64,000 nucleotides of DNA from Levilactobacillus brevis (GTDB lineage: Bacteria > Bacillota > Bacilli > Lactobacillales > Lactobacillaceae). Of this stretch, positions 29,148 to 37,954 are shown piece by piece. Under the pieces are notes generated by a model, which made no database searches, had not been told where the DNA came from, and saw only the letters and a list, made by a program, of their open reading frames with translations. Position 1 is the first letter of the stretch, and every line of letters starts with the position of its first letter. The DNA lies in the NCBI GenBank assembly GCA_003666485.1, contig CP032931.1, forward strand, positions 1,488,001 to 1,552,000, given 5' to 3'. A program made the position numbers and the translations under genes.

Positions 29148-30167
29148 ATGCGTTACTTAGCAAGTCCAAGTTTAGATATTCGACAAAATTTAGCGATTGA
29201 GACCTACCTGATGGAGCACGCCGACCTGACGGAGCCCATCCTGTACTTCTATGTGAACTCACCGTGCATCATTGTGGGGCGCTACCAAAATGTGCTGGCA
29301 GAAATTAACCAGCAGTATGTCAAGGACCACAACATCATCTTGACCCGGCGAACTTCCGGGGGTGGTGCGGTCTACGATGACCTGGGCAATGTCAGCTTTA
29401 GCTTCATCACCAAGGATGACGGGGATGCTGTCGGCAATTTCAAGCGGTTTACGGATCCCGTGATTAAGGCCCTTCATCAAATGGGGGCGACCGGCGCGGC
29501 AATGACTGGGCGCAATGACCTGACGATTGACGGTAAGAAGTTCTCCGGCAACGCCATGCACGTGGAAAATGGCCGCATGTTTTCTCACGGCACCTTGATG
29601 TATGACGTGGATCAAACGCAGATTGCACACGCCCTACAGGTACCGGCCGACAAGCTGGCGACCAAGGGCATCAAGTCGGTACGGAGCCGGGTCACCAATT
29701 TGAAACCGTACTGTGCACCCGAATTCCAAAATCTGACGATTGAAGAATTCCGCGACACCTTGGCCAAGGAAATCCTCGGGGTGACTGACCTGACGCAGGC
29801 CCATCACTACGAATTGACGTCTGAGGATCAAGCGGGCGTGAAGGCACTCGCTGACCAGTACTTTAACAATTGGGATTGGATCTACGGCAATGATCCGGCC
29901 TATTCCCTGAACCGCCGGCAACATTTCCCAGCAGGCACGGTCGAGTTCGACCTGGACGTCGATGGGGGCAAGATCAAGGCCATTCAAATCCACGGCGACT
30001 TCTTCGGCCAATTACCGATTGAAGACGTCACGGCCAAGCTGACCGGCGTCGCCTATTCGCCAGCGGCCATTCAAGCCGTGTTCGACGACCTAGATGTTCC
30101 TAGCTACTTCGGCAAGATTCCGGCCACTGATTTGGTCGACCTACTGAGTAAGCAGCCGCAAGCCTAG
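29148..30167 (+). CDS. lplA: Lipoate-protein ligase
   Basis: 339 residues. It attaches scavenged lipoate through lipoyl-AMP to 2-oxoacid dehydrogenase E2 or GcvH. The catalytic domain carries VGRYQNVLAEIN, the lipoate loop RRTSGGGAVYDDLGN (about 64-78) and the lysine motif GRNDLTIDGKKFSGNA. The C-terminal accessory domain (about 250-339) is present, so it is the full-length LplA type. Pyruvate dehydrogenase genes are not in this window. Confidence 0.93.
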   Translation: MRYLASPSLDIRQNLAIETYLMEHADLTEPILYFYVNSPCIIVGRYQNVLAEINQQYVKDHNIILTRRTSGGGAVYDDLGNVSFSFITKDDGDAVGNFKRFTDPVIKALHQMGATGAAMTGRNDLTIDGKKFSGNAMHVENGRMFSHGTLMYDVDQTQIAHALQVPADKLATKGIKSVRSRVTNLKPYCAPEFQNLTIEEFRDTLAKEILGVTDLTQAHHYELTSEDQAGVKALADQYFNNWDWIYGNDPAYSLNRRQHFPAGTVEFDLDVDGGKIKAIQIHGDFFGQLPIEDVTAKLTGVAYSPAAIQAVFDDLDVPSYFGKIPATDLVDLLSKQPQA

Positions 30168-30319
30168 TCCTGAGTTGGTAGCTACCAGGGTAATGGGTGA
30201 AACTAGGGCTGAGCCATCTAGAGTGTCGGCGAGTTAGGGCTTGATGTTGTGTTAGTCCTAATTCAACTGAAAAGCCAGCAATTGCGCTAGACAAGTTGGC
30301 GATTGGTTATCAGCAATCG

Positions 30320-30510
30320 TAGCCGAGAGTTCGCCAAATATGGGTTCAGCCGTGGAAGTTCCCTTAGTGGGTGGTTCTTTACCCGCTTAGGGAACTGGCG
30401 TCTTTGAGACGCGGGCTATTGGCTCAAAGCGAGACCGAGACCGCTCCTCAGGCTCGGTCCGGTCCGCCCACAGCGTTCCAGTCCCATATTTGCCGAACGG
30501 TAGGCGGCCA
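30320..30510 (+). repeat. Structured intergenic repeat, copy 2
   Basis: The closing helix is 30329-30344 with 30483-30498 (15 of 16 pairs). The inner hairpins are gttccct/agggaac, ctttgag/ctcaaag and gaccgag/ctcggtc, the last two perfect 7-bp stems. The head TAGCCGAGAG, the internal CAGCGTTCC and the tail ACGGTAGGCGGCCA agree with the other copies. It fills most of the 530-bp gap between lplA and the LCP gene; the 150 bp before it hold no gene. Confidence 0.88.
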
Positions 30511-30698
30511 GTCCACACAATTTAACAACCGGAGAAGCGCCACTGCTACGGCGGTGACGCTTTGTTTTTTTCTTAAGGTTGAGCGGAACTTAAGTTGCCT
30601 TAAGGTGTAACCCCTATAATGGTCAAGTTAATTAAAAACAGAAATAAATCCCCCAGTCGGCACAGAATCGGCTGGATTGAAAGGGTGGCTATCAAACC

Positions 30699-31766
30699 AT
30701 GGCAATGGAAAAGCGGCAACGGCCGCGTCGAAAGAAGCATCCGATCCGTAATCTCCTAATCATTTTGGTGATTGCGCTATTAGCAGGCGGTACCGTGTAT
30801 GGCATGCGTAAATATCAGAGCATTAAAGACTCCGTCGATAAGACCTACAAGGCATCTGGTGTGAAGAAACTCCGGAACGTTAACCAGGTCTTAAAGGATA
30901 AGGAACCCGTTTCAATCCTGTTGATGGGGACCGATACCGGGGCGTTGGGCCGAACCTTTGCTGGGCGGACAGACAGCATGATGGTGGTCACCTTGAATCC
31001 AGCGACGAATAAGACGACCATCACCAGCTTGCCGCGGGATACGGCCGTGACCATTCCGGGTTACGAGGACTACGGGCTGTCTAAGATCAACGCGGCCTAC
31101 GCCTATGGCAAGTCCAAGACGGCCATCACGACCGTGCAGGACATGCTGAACGTCCCGATTGATTTCTATGCCATCATCAACATGGGTGGGATGGAGAAGA
31201 TCATCGACGAGGTCGGTGGGGTGGACCTGAAGCCGTCCCTGTCATTTAGCTATGGCGGCTATTCCTTCAAGAAGGGCGTCGAAACGCACATGAACGGCAA
31301 GAAGGCGCTGGCCTACTCCCGGATGCGAGACGACGATCCGTTAGGGGACTACGGCCGGCAAACGCGGCAACGGAAGGTCATCATGGCCTTACTGAACAAA
31401 TCCAATTCGGTGACGTCCCTGTTGAACGAGTCCTTCATCTCGTCACTCTCCAAGCAAACGCAGACCGACCTGACCTTTGATGACCTGACGGCGCTGGCCA
31501 CCAACTACCGGAAGGCCACGCACCACATCAAGACCACCCACCTGCAAGGGACCAGCGAGACCATCGATGGCCAAAGTATGGAAGTGGCGTCAAAATCCGA
31601 ACTTCAGCGAGTCACGAACTATATTCGCACGGCGCTGGGCTTGACACACAAGACGACCGGGACGATTGCCCAGTTGAATGCCACGTCATCGACTACGACT
31701 AGTGATACCGGCAGTACCAATACGACTGGCGATAGCGGTAATGGTGGTCCCGGGAATGGTTTTTAA
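30699..31766 (+). CDS. LytR-CpsA-Psr (LCP) family glycopolymer transferase
   Basis: 355 residues: a basic cytoplasmic tail, one membrane helix (about 17-36) and an extracellular LCP domain. LCP enzymes move undecaprenyl-linked glycopolymers onto peptidoglycan. The catalytic set looks complete: MGTDT, GRTDSMMVV, SLPRDT and SRMRDDDPLGDYGRQTRQR. A low-complexity Ser/Thr/Gly/Asn tail ends the protein. It lies directly before the eps operon, fitting a role in anchoring polysaccharide or teichoic acid. Confidence 0.93.
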   Translation: MAMEKRQRPRRKKHPIRNLLIILVIALLAGGTVYGMRKYQSIKDSVDKTYKASGVKKLRNVNQVLKDKEPVSILLMGTDTGALGRTFAGRTDSMMVVTLNPATNKTTITSLPRDTAVTIPGYEDYGLSKINAAYAYGKSKTAITTVQDMLNVPIDFYAIINMGGMEKIIDEVGGVDLKPSLSFSYGGYSFKKGVETHMNGKKALAYSRMRDDDPLGDYGRQTRQRKVIMALLNKSNSVTSLLNESFISSLSKQTQTDLTFDDLTALATNYRKATHHIKTTHLQGTSETIDGQSMEVASKSELQRVTNYIRTALGLTHKTTGTIAQLNATSSTTTSDTGSTNTTGDSGNGGPGNGF

Positions 31767-31794
31767 GGTGTTGTTAAAAATAATTTTGTAAATT

Positions 31795-31831
31795 AAGAAC
31801 CGTTGGCAGCCGTGTGCCGACGGTTCTTTTT
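31795..31831 (+). terminator. Terminator of the LCP gene
   Basis: AAGAACCGTTGGCA (31795-31808) pairs with TGCCGACGGTTCTT (31815-31828), interrupted by one mismatch, and a run of T follows. Confidence 0.9.
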
Positions 31832-31869
31832 GACGTCTACTTGGCGGCGGGGATGCGCGCCGGCGTAAA

Positions 31870-31914
31870 GGTCATGAATCTGGACAATGGTTGAAAGGGC
31901 GAACATTCATGACC
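31870..31914. repeat. 10-bp inverted repeat upstream of the eps operon
   Basis: GGTCATGAAT (31870-31879) and ATTCATGACC (31905-31914) are perfect inverted copies separated by 25 bases. They lie about 70 bases before the likely -10 box of the eps operon, a possible regulator site. Confidence 0.6.
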
Positions 31915-31980
31915 AATACTTGATCAATACCACACAAAAATTGTAATGAGAATGTTTTAATTGTGGACAATGCGTTATAG

Positions 31981-32080
31981 TATAATTATCTTCATAATGA
32001 TGGGTTAAATATCAAGGACTGATGTTAATTCACATGAAATTGTTTTTGAAGTTAATTAATTTATGTGATATCATTTTTAA
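31981..32080 (+). promoter_or_regulatory. eps operon -10 box and leader hairpin
   Basis: TATAAT at 31981-31986 is a -10 box with a poor -35. In the leader, TCACAT (32030-32035) pairs with ATGTGA (32063-32068), extended by TGAT/ATCA. ATTTTT follows the stem, so it could act as an attenuator before the first eps gene. Confidence 0.45.
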
Positions 32081-32142
32081 CAGTTGTGTTTTTTAAAGAT
32101 TTCAATAAATTAAGTTAACGAACTGGTGTATTGGAGGAAAGT

Positions 32143-32925
32143 ATGGATTCAGAACAGACAATTAGCTTGATGCAAATCGTGGGCATCTTACGGAAACATT
32201 TGAAGTTAATCACGATAACGACCGTTGTTGTCTTTGTGGCGGCGTTCTTCATGACATTTTTCATCATGACGCCCAAGTATGAGGCGACCACGGAAATCTT
32301 AGTCAACCGTAAACTTTCTTCCACCGACCAAAGCGCTCAGTTGCAGCAGGTACAAGCCGACGTCCAGATGATCAGTACATATAAGGATATTATTACGAGT
32401 CCCACGGTCTTGGCCAGCGTGAACCGGACGTTGGCGTCTTACCCGGGTTATCCGGGCTCACAGGCGGGCATCAAGGACGCCTTGACCATTAGCAATGAAA
32501 CCAACTCGCAGGTGTTCTCAGTGACCGCTAAGGCAACTGACGGCACCACTGCGGCTGCCATTGCCAACGAGACGGCCAAGGTGTTCAAGCAAAAAGTGGT
32601 TAAGATGATGAGTATCAATAACGTGTCGATCGTTTCTAAGGCGCACGCCGTGAATACACCGGTCAGTCCGAAGAAGTCATTGAACCTGTTGATTGGCCTG
32701 GTTGCCGGGCTCTTACTGGGTGTTGTGCTGGCCTTCTTACGCGAGGTCACCGACCGGACCGTGAAGACCGAGGACTTCTTGACGGATGAGCTGGGATTAA
32801 CGAGTCTGGGTGTCATCAGTGAGATCGACATGGCGGCGATTGAAAAGCAAAATGGTCACCAGAAATTAGGAATCGTGACGGAGGGCAGTGTCCACGTCCA
32901 TTCAGAACATCGAAGAAGGGTGTAG
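32143..32925 (+). CDS. Polysaccharide chain-length regulator / tyrosine kinase modulator (Wzz-type)
   Basis: 260 residues from ATG 32143, preceded by GGAGG. Two membrane helices (about 24-44 and 175-195) flank an extracellular domain, with NTPVSPKKSLNLLIGLVAG at the second helix. In Gram-positives this adaptor activates the separate tyrosine kinase encoded next (Wzd/Wze, CpsC/CpsD). It is the first gene of the eps operon. Confidence 0.9.
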   Translation: MDSEQTISLMQIVGILRKHLKLITITTVVVFVAAFFMTFFIMTPKYEATTEILVNRKLSSTDQSAQLQQVQADVQMISTYKDIITSPTVLASVNRTLASYPGYPGSQAGIKDALTISNETNSQVFSVTAKATDGTTAAAIANETAKVFKQKVVKMMSINNVSIVSKAHAVNTPVSPKKSLNLLIGLVAGLLLGVVLAFLREVTDRTVKTEDFLTDELGLTSLGVISEIDMAAIEKQNGHQKLGIVTEGSVHVHSEHRRRV

Positions 32926-32934
32926 GTGATAGCG

Positions 32935-33708
32935 ATGGCATGGTTAAAACGACGAAAAGCAAAGCTAGATAATACCAGTCTTCGTTACGGTGTGGGCTTG
33001 GTCACATATTCTGATCCCAAGGGGCAGATTGCGGAACAGTTTCGGACCGTTCGGACAAACATTCAGTTCTCAGCGGTTGATCGGCAACTCCAATCAATCC
33101 TGTTTACCTCATCGGACCCGTCCGAAGGGAAGTCGACGATTAGTAACAATATGGCCGTTACCTGGGCGAAGCAGGGGACGCGCGTGATCCTGGTTGACGC
33201 GGATTTGCGTCGGCCAACGGTTCACCGGACCTTTGGCATCAGTAATCGCCGGGGATTGACGACGTATCTGTCAGGACACGTTGATGTCGCCACGATTATT
33301 CAACCGACCGTAGTCGATAATCTCGCGGTCATCACCAGCGGCCCCGTGCCACCGAACCCAGCAGAATTGCTGGATAGTGACCGGTTTAAGACGCTACTGA
33401 AGGAACTGGCCGACCAGTGTGATTTGATCGTCTTGGATTCGCCACCGGTCAACACCGTCACAGACTCACAGTTGTTGGCGGCACAGGTAGACGGCACGAT
33501 TCTCGTGGTTCCACAGGGGATTGCGGATAAGAATGGTGTTCGCCGAGCTAAGCAATTATTGGAGACCGTCCACGCCAACATCTTAGGCGCCATCATGAAC
33601 CGGGTCACGGCAGCGAAGTCCGGTGGCTACTACGGTGGTAAATATTATGGTGGCAATTACTATGGCGGTAAGGGTTACAGCGGTTATTACGGAACGGATG
33701 ATAAATAA
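32935..33708 (+). CDS. Tyrosine-protein autokinase of the eps cluster (Wze/CpsD-type)
   Basis: 257 residues from ATG 32935 with AGGTGA before it. Walker A SSDPSEGKST, Walker A' VILVDADLRRP and Walker B LIVLDSPPVN define a BY-kinase. The C-terminus is a tyrosine cluster (KYYGGNYYGGKGYSGYYG), the autophosphorylation tail. It works with the Wzz-type protein upstream and the phosphatase downstream to set polysaccharide output. Confidence 0.94.
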   Translation: MAWLKRRKAKLDNTSLRYGVGLVTYSDPKGQIAEQFRTVRTNIQFSAVDRQLQSILFTSSDPSEGKSTISNNMAVTWAKQGTRVILVDADLRRPTVHRTFGISNRRGLTTYLSGHVDVATIIQPTVVDNLAVITSGPVPPNPAELLDSDRFKTLLKELADQCDLIVLDSPPVNTVTDSQLLAAQVDGTILVVPQGIADKNGVRRAKQLLETVHANILGAIMNRVTAAKSGGYYGGKYYGGNYYGGKGYSGYYGTDDK

Positions 33709-34490
33709 TGGGGTTGATCGATCTCCACTGTCACTTGTTGCCGGGCGTAGATGACGGGTCAAAAGACTTGGACATGTCGCTGGGCATGGCGCGAGTGGCG
33801 GTCCAACAGGGCATTTCACACATCGTCTTGACGCCGCACCACATGGACGGGACCTACGTGAACCATAAGGCGGATGTGTTGGCGAAGACAACAGCGTTCC
33901 AGACGGCATTGGAAGCGGCTGAAATCCCGCTGACGGTGTTTGCGGGACAAGAGGTTCACTTGACCGGGGACTTGATGAAAGCCCTGGATGCGGACGATAT
34001 TTTGTTTCTGGACGCCAACGAGCACTATCTGTTGTTGGAGTTGCCCCATAGTGGGGTGCCAGCCTACACCAGAGAAATGATCTTTGCCCTGCAGACGCGG
34101 GGTATCGTACCGGTGATTGCCCATCCGGAACGGAATCACGGGTTTCAAACGGACCCAGATAAACTCTATGACTTTATGCAAATGGGGTGCCTAACGCAGC
34201 TGACGGCTAGTAGTTATGTCGGTGTATTTGGGGACTCGGTTGAGAAGTTAACAGCAAAGATTATCAATGCTGGTATGGGGGTGACCTTTGCCTCGGATGC
34301 CCACAACTTCAAGGGACGTCGGTTCCTAATGGCCGACGCGTTCGCAAAGTTAGCGGACCAGGCAGGGGCAGAAACAGCAGCAAGATTTAAGAATAATGCT
34401 AAAGCGATTATTAATGGGGATGATATCGCATTGCCGAGTTTCAAGCGACTCTCGGCGGTCAAGAAGAAAAGAAGGTTTTGGTTGTTCTGA
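33708..34490 (+). CDS. Tyrosine-protein phosphatase, PHP type (Wzb/CpsB)
   Basis: 260 residues. The metal site begins DLHCHLLPGVDDGSKD, and later metal ligands are in IAHPERN and FASDAHN. It dephosphorylates the kinase tail. The ATG shares a base with the kinase stop, and its stop overlaps the next gene by one base. Confidence 0.94.
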   Translation: MGLIDLHCHLLPGVDDGSKDLDMSLGMARVAVQQGISHIVLTPHHMDGTYVNHKADVLAKTTAFQTALEAAEIPLTVFAGQEVHLTGDLMKALDADDILFLDANEHYLLLELPHSGVPAYTREMIFALQTRGIVPVIAHPERNHGFQTDPDKLYDFMQMGCLTQLTASSYVGVFGDSVEKLTAKIINAGMGVTFASDAHNFKGRRFLMADAFAKLADQAGAETAARFKNNAKAIINGDDIALPSFKRLSAVKKKRRFWLF

Positions 34491-35158
34491 TGGAATATCG
34501 TGAAAGTAAAATAAAATCCCCTTCCATTGATGTTGTCTATCAGCAACATCGATACATATATCGATTCTGTAAGCGGCTATTTGATATTATGGCGAGCTTA
34601 ATTGCAGTGATCATCCTGTCACCATTATTTTTAATTGTGGCGCTCTTAATTAAGTTAGACGACGGCAAGGGGCCCGTGATCTATTCTCAGATTCGGTTAG
34701 GAAAGTATCAGCGGCCGTTTCGAATGTATAAATTCCGCTCAATGATTGTGGGTGCGGATAAAAAGAAAGCAAAATTGATTGCCCAAAATGATGTTGCCGG
34801 TGCCATGTTTAAAATGAAAGAAGACCCGCGCATCACCCGGTTAGGCCACTACTTACGCAAGTACAGTATTGATGAGCTGCCACAGCTAGTTAACGTGCTG
34901 CTGGGTCAAATGAGTCTAGTTGGACCACGGCCACCGCTGCCAAGAGAAGTAGCCGAATACACGCCATTTGATAAGCAACGGTTGGCAGTAAAACCCGGCT
35001 GCACTGGCTTGTGGCAGGTTACATTGCGTAACGATGCCAGCTTTGAGCAGATGGTTCGATTGGATTTGAAATATATTGAGAAGCGCGGATTCTGGTTTGA
35101 TCTGTATATGTTGGTTCGGACGGTTGCGGTGTTTGTTAAGCCTAATGGGGCTTATTGA
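34490..35158 (+). CDS. Priming sugar transferase (undecaprenyl-phosphate sugar phosphotransferase)
   Basis: 222 residues from ATG 34490. One membrane helix (about 27-50) is followed by the bacterial sugar transferase domain: MYKFRSMIVGADK, DPRITRLGHYLRKYSIDELPQ and LVGPRPPLP. It transfers the first sugar-1-phosphate to undecaprenyl phosphate on the inner face of the membrane, starting the repeat unit. The sugar (galactose or glucose type) cannot be told from the sequence alone. Confidence 0.93.
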   Translation: MEYRESKIKSPSIDVVYQQHRYIYRFCKRLFDIMASLIAVIILSPLFLIVALLIKLDDGKGPVIYSQIRLGKYQRPFRMYKFRSMIVGADKKKAKLIAQNDVAGAMFKMKEDPRITRLGHYLRKYSIDELPQLVNVLLGQMSLVGPRPPLPREVAEYTPFDKQRLAVKPGCTGLWQVTLRNDASFEQMVRLDLKYIEKRGFWFDLYMLVRTVAVFVKPNGAY

Positions 35159-35183
35159 AAGCAGTTGATACGGAGGGATAACA

Positions 35184-35963
35184 ATTAAAATCAAAATTTT
35201 GGTTGCCGCACATAAAGAGTTTCCCATGCCCAATGACAAAAATCTGTATCTTCCGGTATTGGTTGGGGCGACCCAAAATTATCGTGAGGGAATTGATTAT
35301 CAACGAGATGATGAGGGAGAAAATATTTCAAAAAAAAATCCTCATTACAGTGAGTTGACTGCAGTTTACTGGGCCTGGAAAAACTTAGAAGACGTCGATG
35401 CCGTTGGATTGGTACATTATAGGCGTTACTTTATGGGATCTGCTGGCTTGAACTTGAGTGGGGTGTTGAAGTCCGAGGATGTTGAAGATATTTTGAATTC
35501 TTATGAGGCTATCGTTCCTAAAAAGAGAAATTACTATATAGAAACGAATTACTCGCATTTCATTCACGCACATGGTTCCGAAGCACTTGACATGACACGC
35601 CGAATAATTCAAAAGGCCTTTCCGACCTATGTACAGAGCTTTGATTCAGTAATAAAAAAGCGGAGCGCTCATATGTTCAATATGTTTATTATGAAAAAAG
35701 AACAATTTGATAAATATTGTGAGTGGCTATTTAAAATCCTTTTCCAACTGGAAGCGACACTAGATGTTTCCAACTATACAGGGCAGGAAAAGAGAATTTT
35801 TGGATATATTTCGGAGTTACTCTTGGATGTGTGGTTGCAGCGTAATCAAATCAAATTTAAAGAAGTTAAATGGCGTCAATTTGGGAAAAAACACACATTG
35901 AATAAGCTAAGTAATTTTCTCCTCAGAAAATTCTCACTGGGAGGAAAACAAACACATTTTTGA
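35184..35963 (+). CDS. DUF4422 glycosyltransferase-like protein, apparent ATT start
   Basis: About 259 residues. The N-terminus KIKILVAAHKEFPMPND, then VGLVHYRRYF, match the DUF4422 family found in polysaccharide clusters. CGGAGGG at 35171-35177 is 6 bases before ATT 35184, which would start at the conserved family N-terminus. The first standard start codon, TTG 35199, is 21 bases from that site and would lose five conserved residues. From here the operon is clearly more AT-rich than the four preceding genes. Confidence 0.85.
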   Translation: MKIKILVAAHKEFPMPNDKNLYLPVLVGATQNYREGIDYQRDDEGENISKKNPHYSELTAVYWAWKNLEDVDAVGLVHYRRYFMGSAGLNLSGVLKSEDVEDILNSYEAIVPKKRNYYIETNYSHFIHAHGSEALDMTRRIIQKAFPTYVQSFDSVIKKRSAHMFNMFIMKKEQFDKYCEWLFKILFQLEATLDVSNYTGQEKRIFGYISELLLDVWLQRNQIKFKEVKWRQFGKKHTLNKLSNFLLRKFSLGGKQTHF

Positions 35964-35998
35964 TATACGTTTATATTGATGTTTTTTGGAGGGGTTGA

Positions 35999-36985
35999 AT
36001 GATTAAACCATTAGTAACGGTAATTGTTCCATCTTTCAACAACGAAAAGACTATTAAAGATTGCATAAACTCTGTTAGAGTACAGTCGTATGCTAATCTA
36101 GAGATATTAGTCATTAACGATGGTTCAGATGACGCTACACCAGATATTTTAGATGGATTTTTGCGTTTAGATGAACGTGTTAGGGTTGTGACCACAGAAA
36201 GAAAGGGTATTTCTGCTGCCAGAAACCTGGGTGTAAGTTTAGCAAAAGGAAAATATCTTTCCTTTGTGGATTCTGACGACATCGTCGATATGGACTATGT
36301 TGAGTATCTTTTGAACCTTATCTGTACGTTTGATGTGCCAATTGCGAGTTGTCAGCATAGAATAGTTATTCAAGGAAAGTTAAAAAGAAATTTTGAGTTT
36401 TCTAAAAAAGCTAAACTTATTTCGCAAAAGAAATGGTTTGAGTTAGTTTTACAACGGAAAATACTGGACTTATCTGTGTGGGGAAAGATCTATCGTACAG
36501 AATTATTCGATGGGATTAAGTTTCCCAATGGGAAGTTATTTGAGGATAGTTCAACAACGTATAGACTTGTTGCTAAGGCTAAGAAAATTGTTGTCGGTGG
36601 TGAATCGAAATATAATTATAAGCTTAGGAATGGATCAATAACACGTTCTAATTTTTCTAAAGCATCATTCGATTTAATCGAAGCCACTAAAGAGATGACT
36701 TCATACGTCGTTTCTAGGTATCCAGATTTAAGGGTTGCCGCAGACCTCAGAGAATTTTGGGCGTACGGTAGTACGTTAAATAAGATCCTTGTTAGCAATG
36801 ACTATTTTAAATATAAGAAGTATGCACATAAAATTAAAGAAGAAATGCGCAGTCGTAGAACACCAGTATTTACTAAACAGAATCCAGATTTCAGATTAAA
36901 GTTAGTCGCTATTATGCTAGTTTTTGGTACCCCATTTTATCGACGCTTATTAATGATTGAAGAGAGGTGTCATGGCTTCAGATGA
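35999..36985 (+). CDS. Family 2 glycosyltransferase
   Basis: 328 residues. GT-A fold: VTVIVPSFNNEKTIKDCI, the nucleotide site VINDGSDDAT and the metal-binding SFVDSDDIVD. It adds a sugar from a nucleotide donor to the lipid-linked eps intermediate; specificity is unknown. GGAGGGG precedes the ATG. The 3' end overlaps the next gene by 4 bp. Confidence 0.92.
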   Translation: MIKPLVTVIVPSFNNEKTIKDCINSVRVQSYANLEILVINDGSDDATPDILDGFLRLDERVRVVTTERKGISAARNLGVSLAKGKYLSFVDSDDIVDMDYVEYLLNLICTFDVPIASCQHRIVIQGKLKRNFEFSKKAKLISQKKWFELVLQRKILDLSVWGKIYRTELFDGIKFPNGKLFEDSSTTYRLVAKAKKIVVGGESKYNYKLRNGSITRSNFSKASFDLIEATKEMTSYVVSRYPDLRVAADLREFWAYGSTLNKILVSNDYFKYKKYAHKIKEEMRSRRTPVFTKQNPDFRLKLVAIMLVFGTPFYRRLLMIEERCHGFR

Positions 36986-37899
36986 AAACTAGAATTAAAT
37001 GGTATTCTATAAAGATATTAAACTTTATTGGGAAGGTTAGTATAAAATTGGGCTTTCCTGCAATCTTAGTAAGAGCTATTTTTTACGAGAAAGATAGAAT
37101 GGTTTATCCTTTTATAAGGCAAATTGCCAATGAAAGTAAGAAAGTTAATAATCTAGGGACTAATAAGTCAGTTGAAATAGATAGTGTTATTTGGACGGGG
37201 TGGTTACAGGGAGAAGACGAAGTTCCCAATTTGATTAAATTATGTGTGAATAGCATGAATAAGTTCTCTAACGGACACCCCATCGTCTTTATTTCAGAAA
37301 AAAATATTTTTACCTATCTCCCAGGATTTCCTCAATCTATTTTTCAAAAGTATAAAAAGGGAATGATAAAACCGGCACATTTTATGGATGTAGTTAGGTT
37401 ATGCCTTTTGACAACATATGGAGGACTGTGGGTTGATCCAACTGTGTTATTGACGAGAAATGTTGAAGATGAGTGGTTTAAAGAAGATTTCTTTTCTTTT
37501 AAGTCTGTACCTGGAAAAATGCATTCTAATCCAGCCGAATCGATGTGGTGCACTTTTTTTCTTGGTGCTTCAAAAAATTCTATAGTGTTTCAAAAAAGTC
37601 TAAGTATACTTTTGGAATATTGGAAGAAAAATAATGCAGTTATTGATTATTTTCTGCTAGATTACGTAATGAAGTATGTTTATGATAGTAATACATCTGT
37701 AAGAAAAAAAGTGGACAGTGTAACTAAATCATCGACAAATGTTTTTGGAATAAATCAACTATTGCGGCAGAAATACTCAGCTGAAAACATGTTTAAATTG
37801 GAAAAAGAAATTGAAAGTGATGGCATTTTTAAGCTCAGTTATAAAATCAAATTCAAGAATGACTCTCTTTATAAGTTTTGGGAACGGACTTCTTTATGA
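36982..37899 (+). CDS. Capsular polysaccharide synthesis glycosyltransferase (GT32-like)
   Basis: 305 residues from ATG 36982. IWTGWLQGEDEVPNLIKLC, KPAHFMDVVRLCLLTTYGG and WVDPTVLLTR match the Caps_synth/GT32 group, where the late DxT/DxD element binds metal. A GTG at 36967 would add five residues. Base composition is AT-rich. Confidence 0.87.
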   Translation: MKTRIKWYSIKILNFIGKVSIKLGFPAILVRAIFYEKDRMVYPFIRQIANESKKVNNLGTNKSVEIDSVIWTGWLQGEDEVPNLIKLCVNSMNKFSNGHPIVFISEKNIFTYLPGFPQSIFQKYKKGMIKPAHFMDVVRLCLLTTYGGLWVDPTVLLTRNVEDEWFKEDFFSFKSVPGKMHSNPAESMWCTFFLGASKNSIVFQKSLSILLEYWKKNNAVIDYFLLDYVMKYVYDSNTSVRKKVDSVTKSSTNVFGINQLLRQKYSAENMFKLEKEIESDGIFKLSYKIKFKNDSLYKFWERTSL

Positions 37900-37954
37900 G
37901 TTATCTCAATTTAGACGGTTCATAAGTGTGATAGTTAAAGAGGGGGAATTGACA

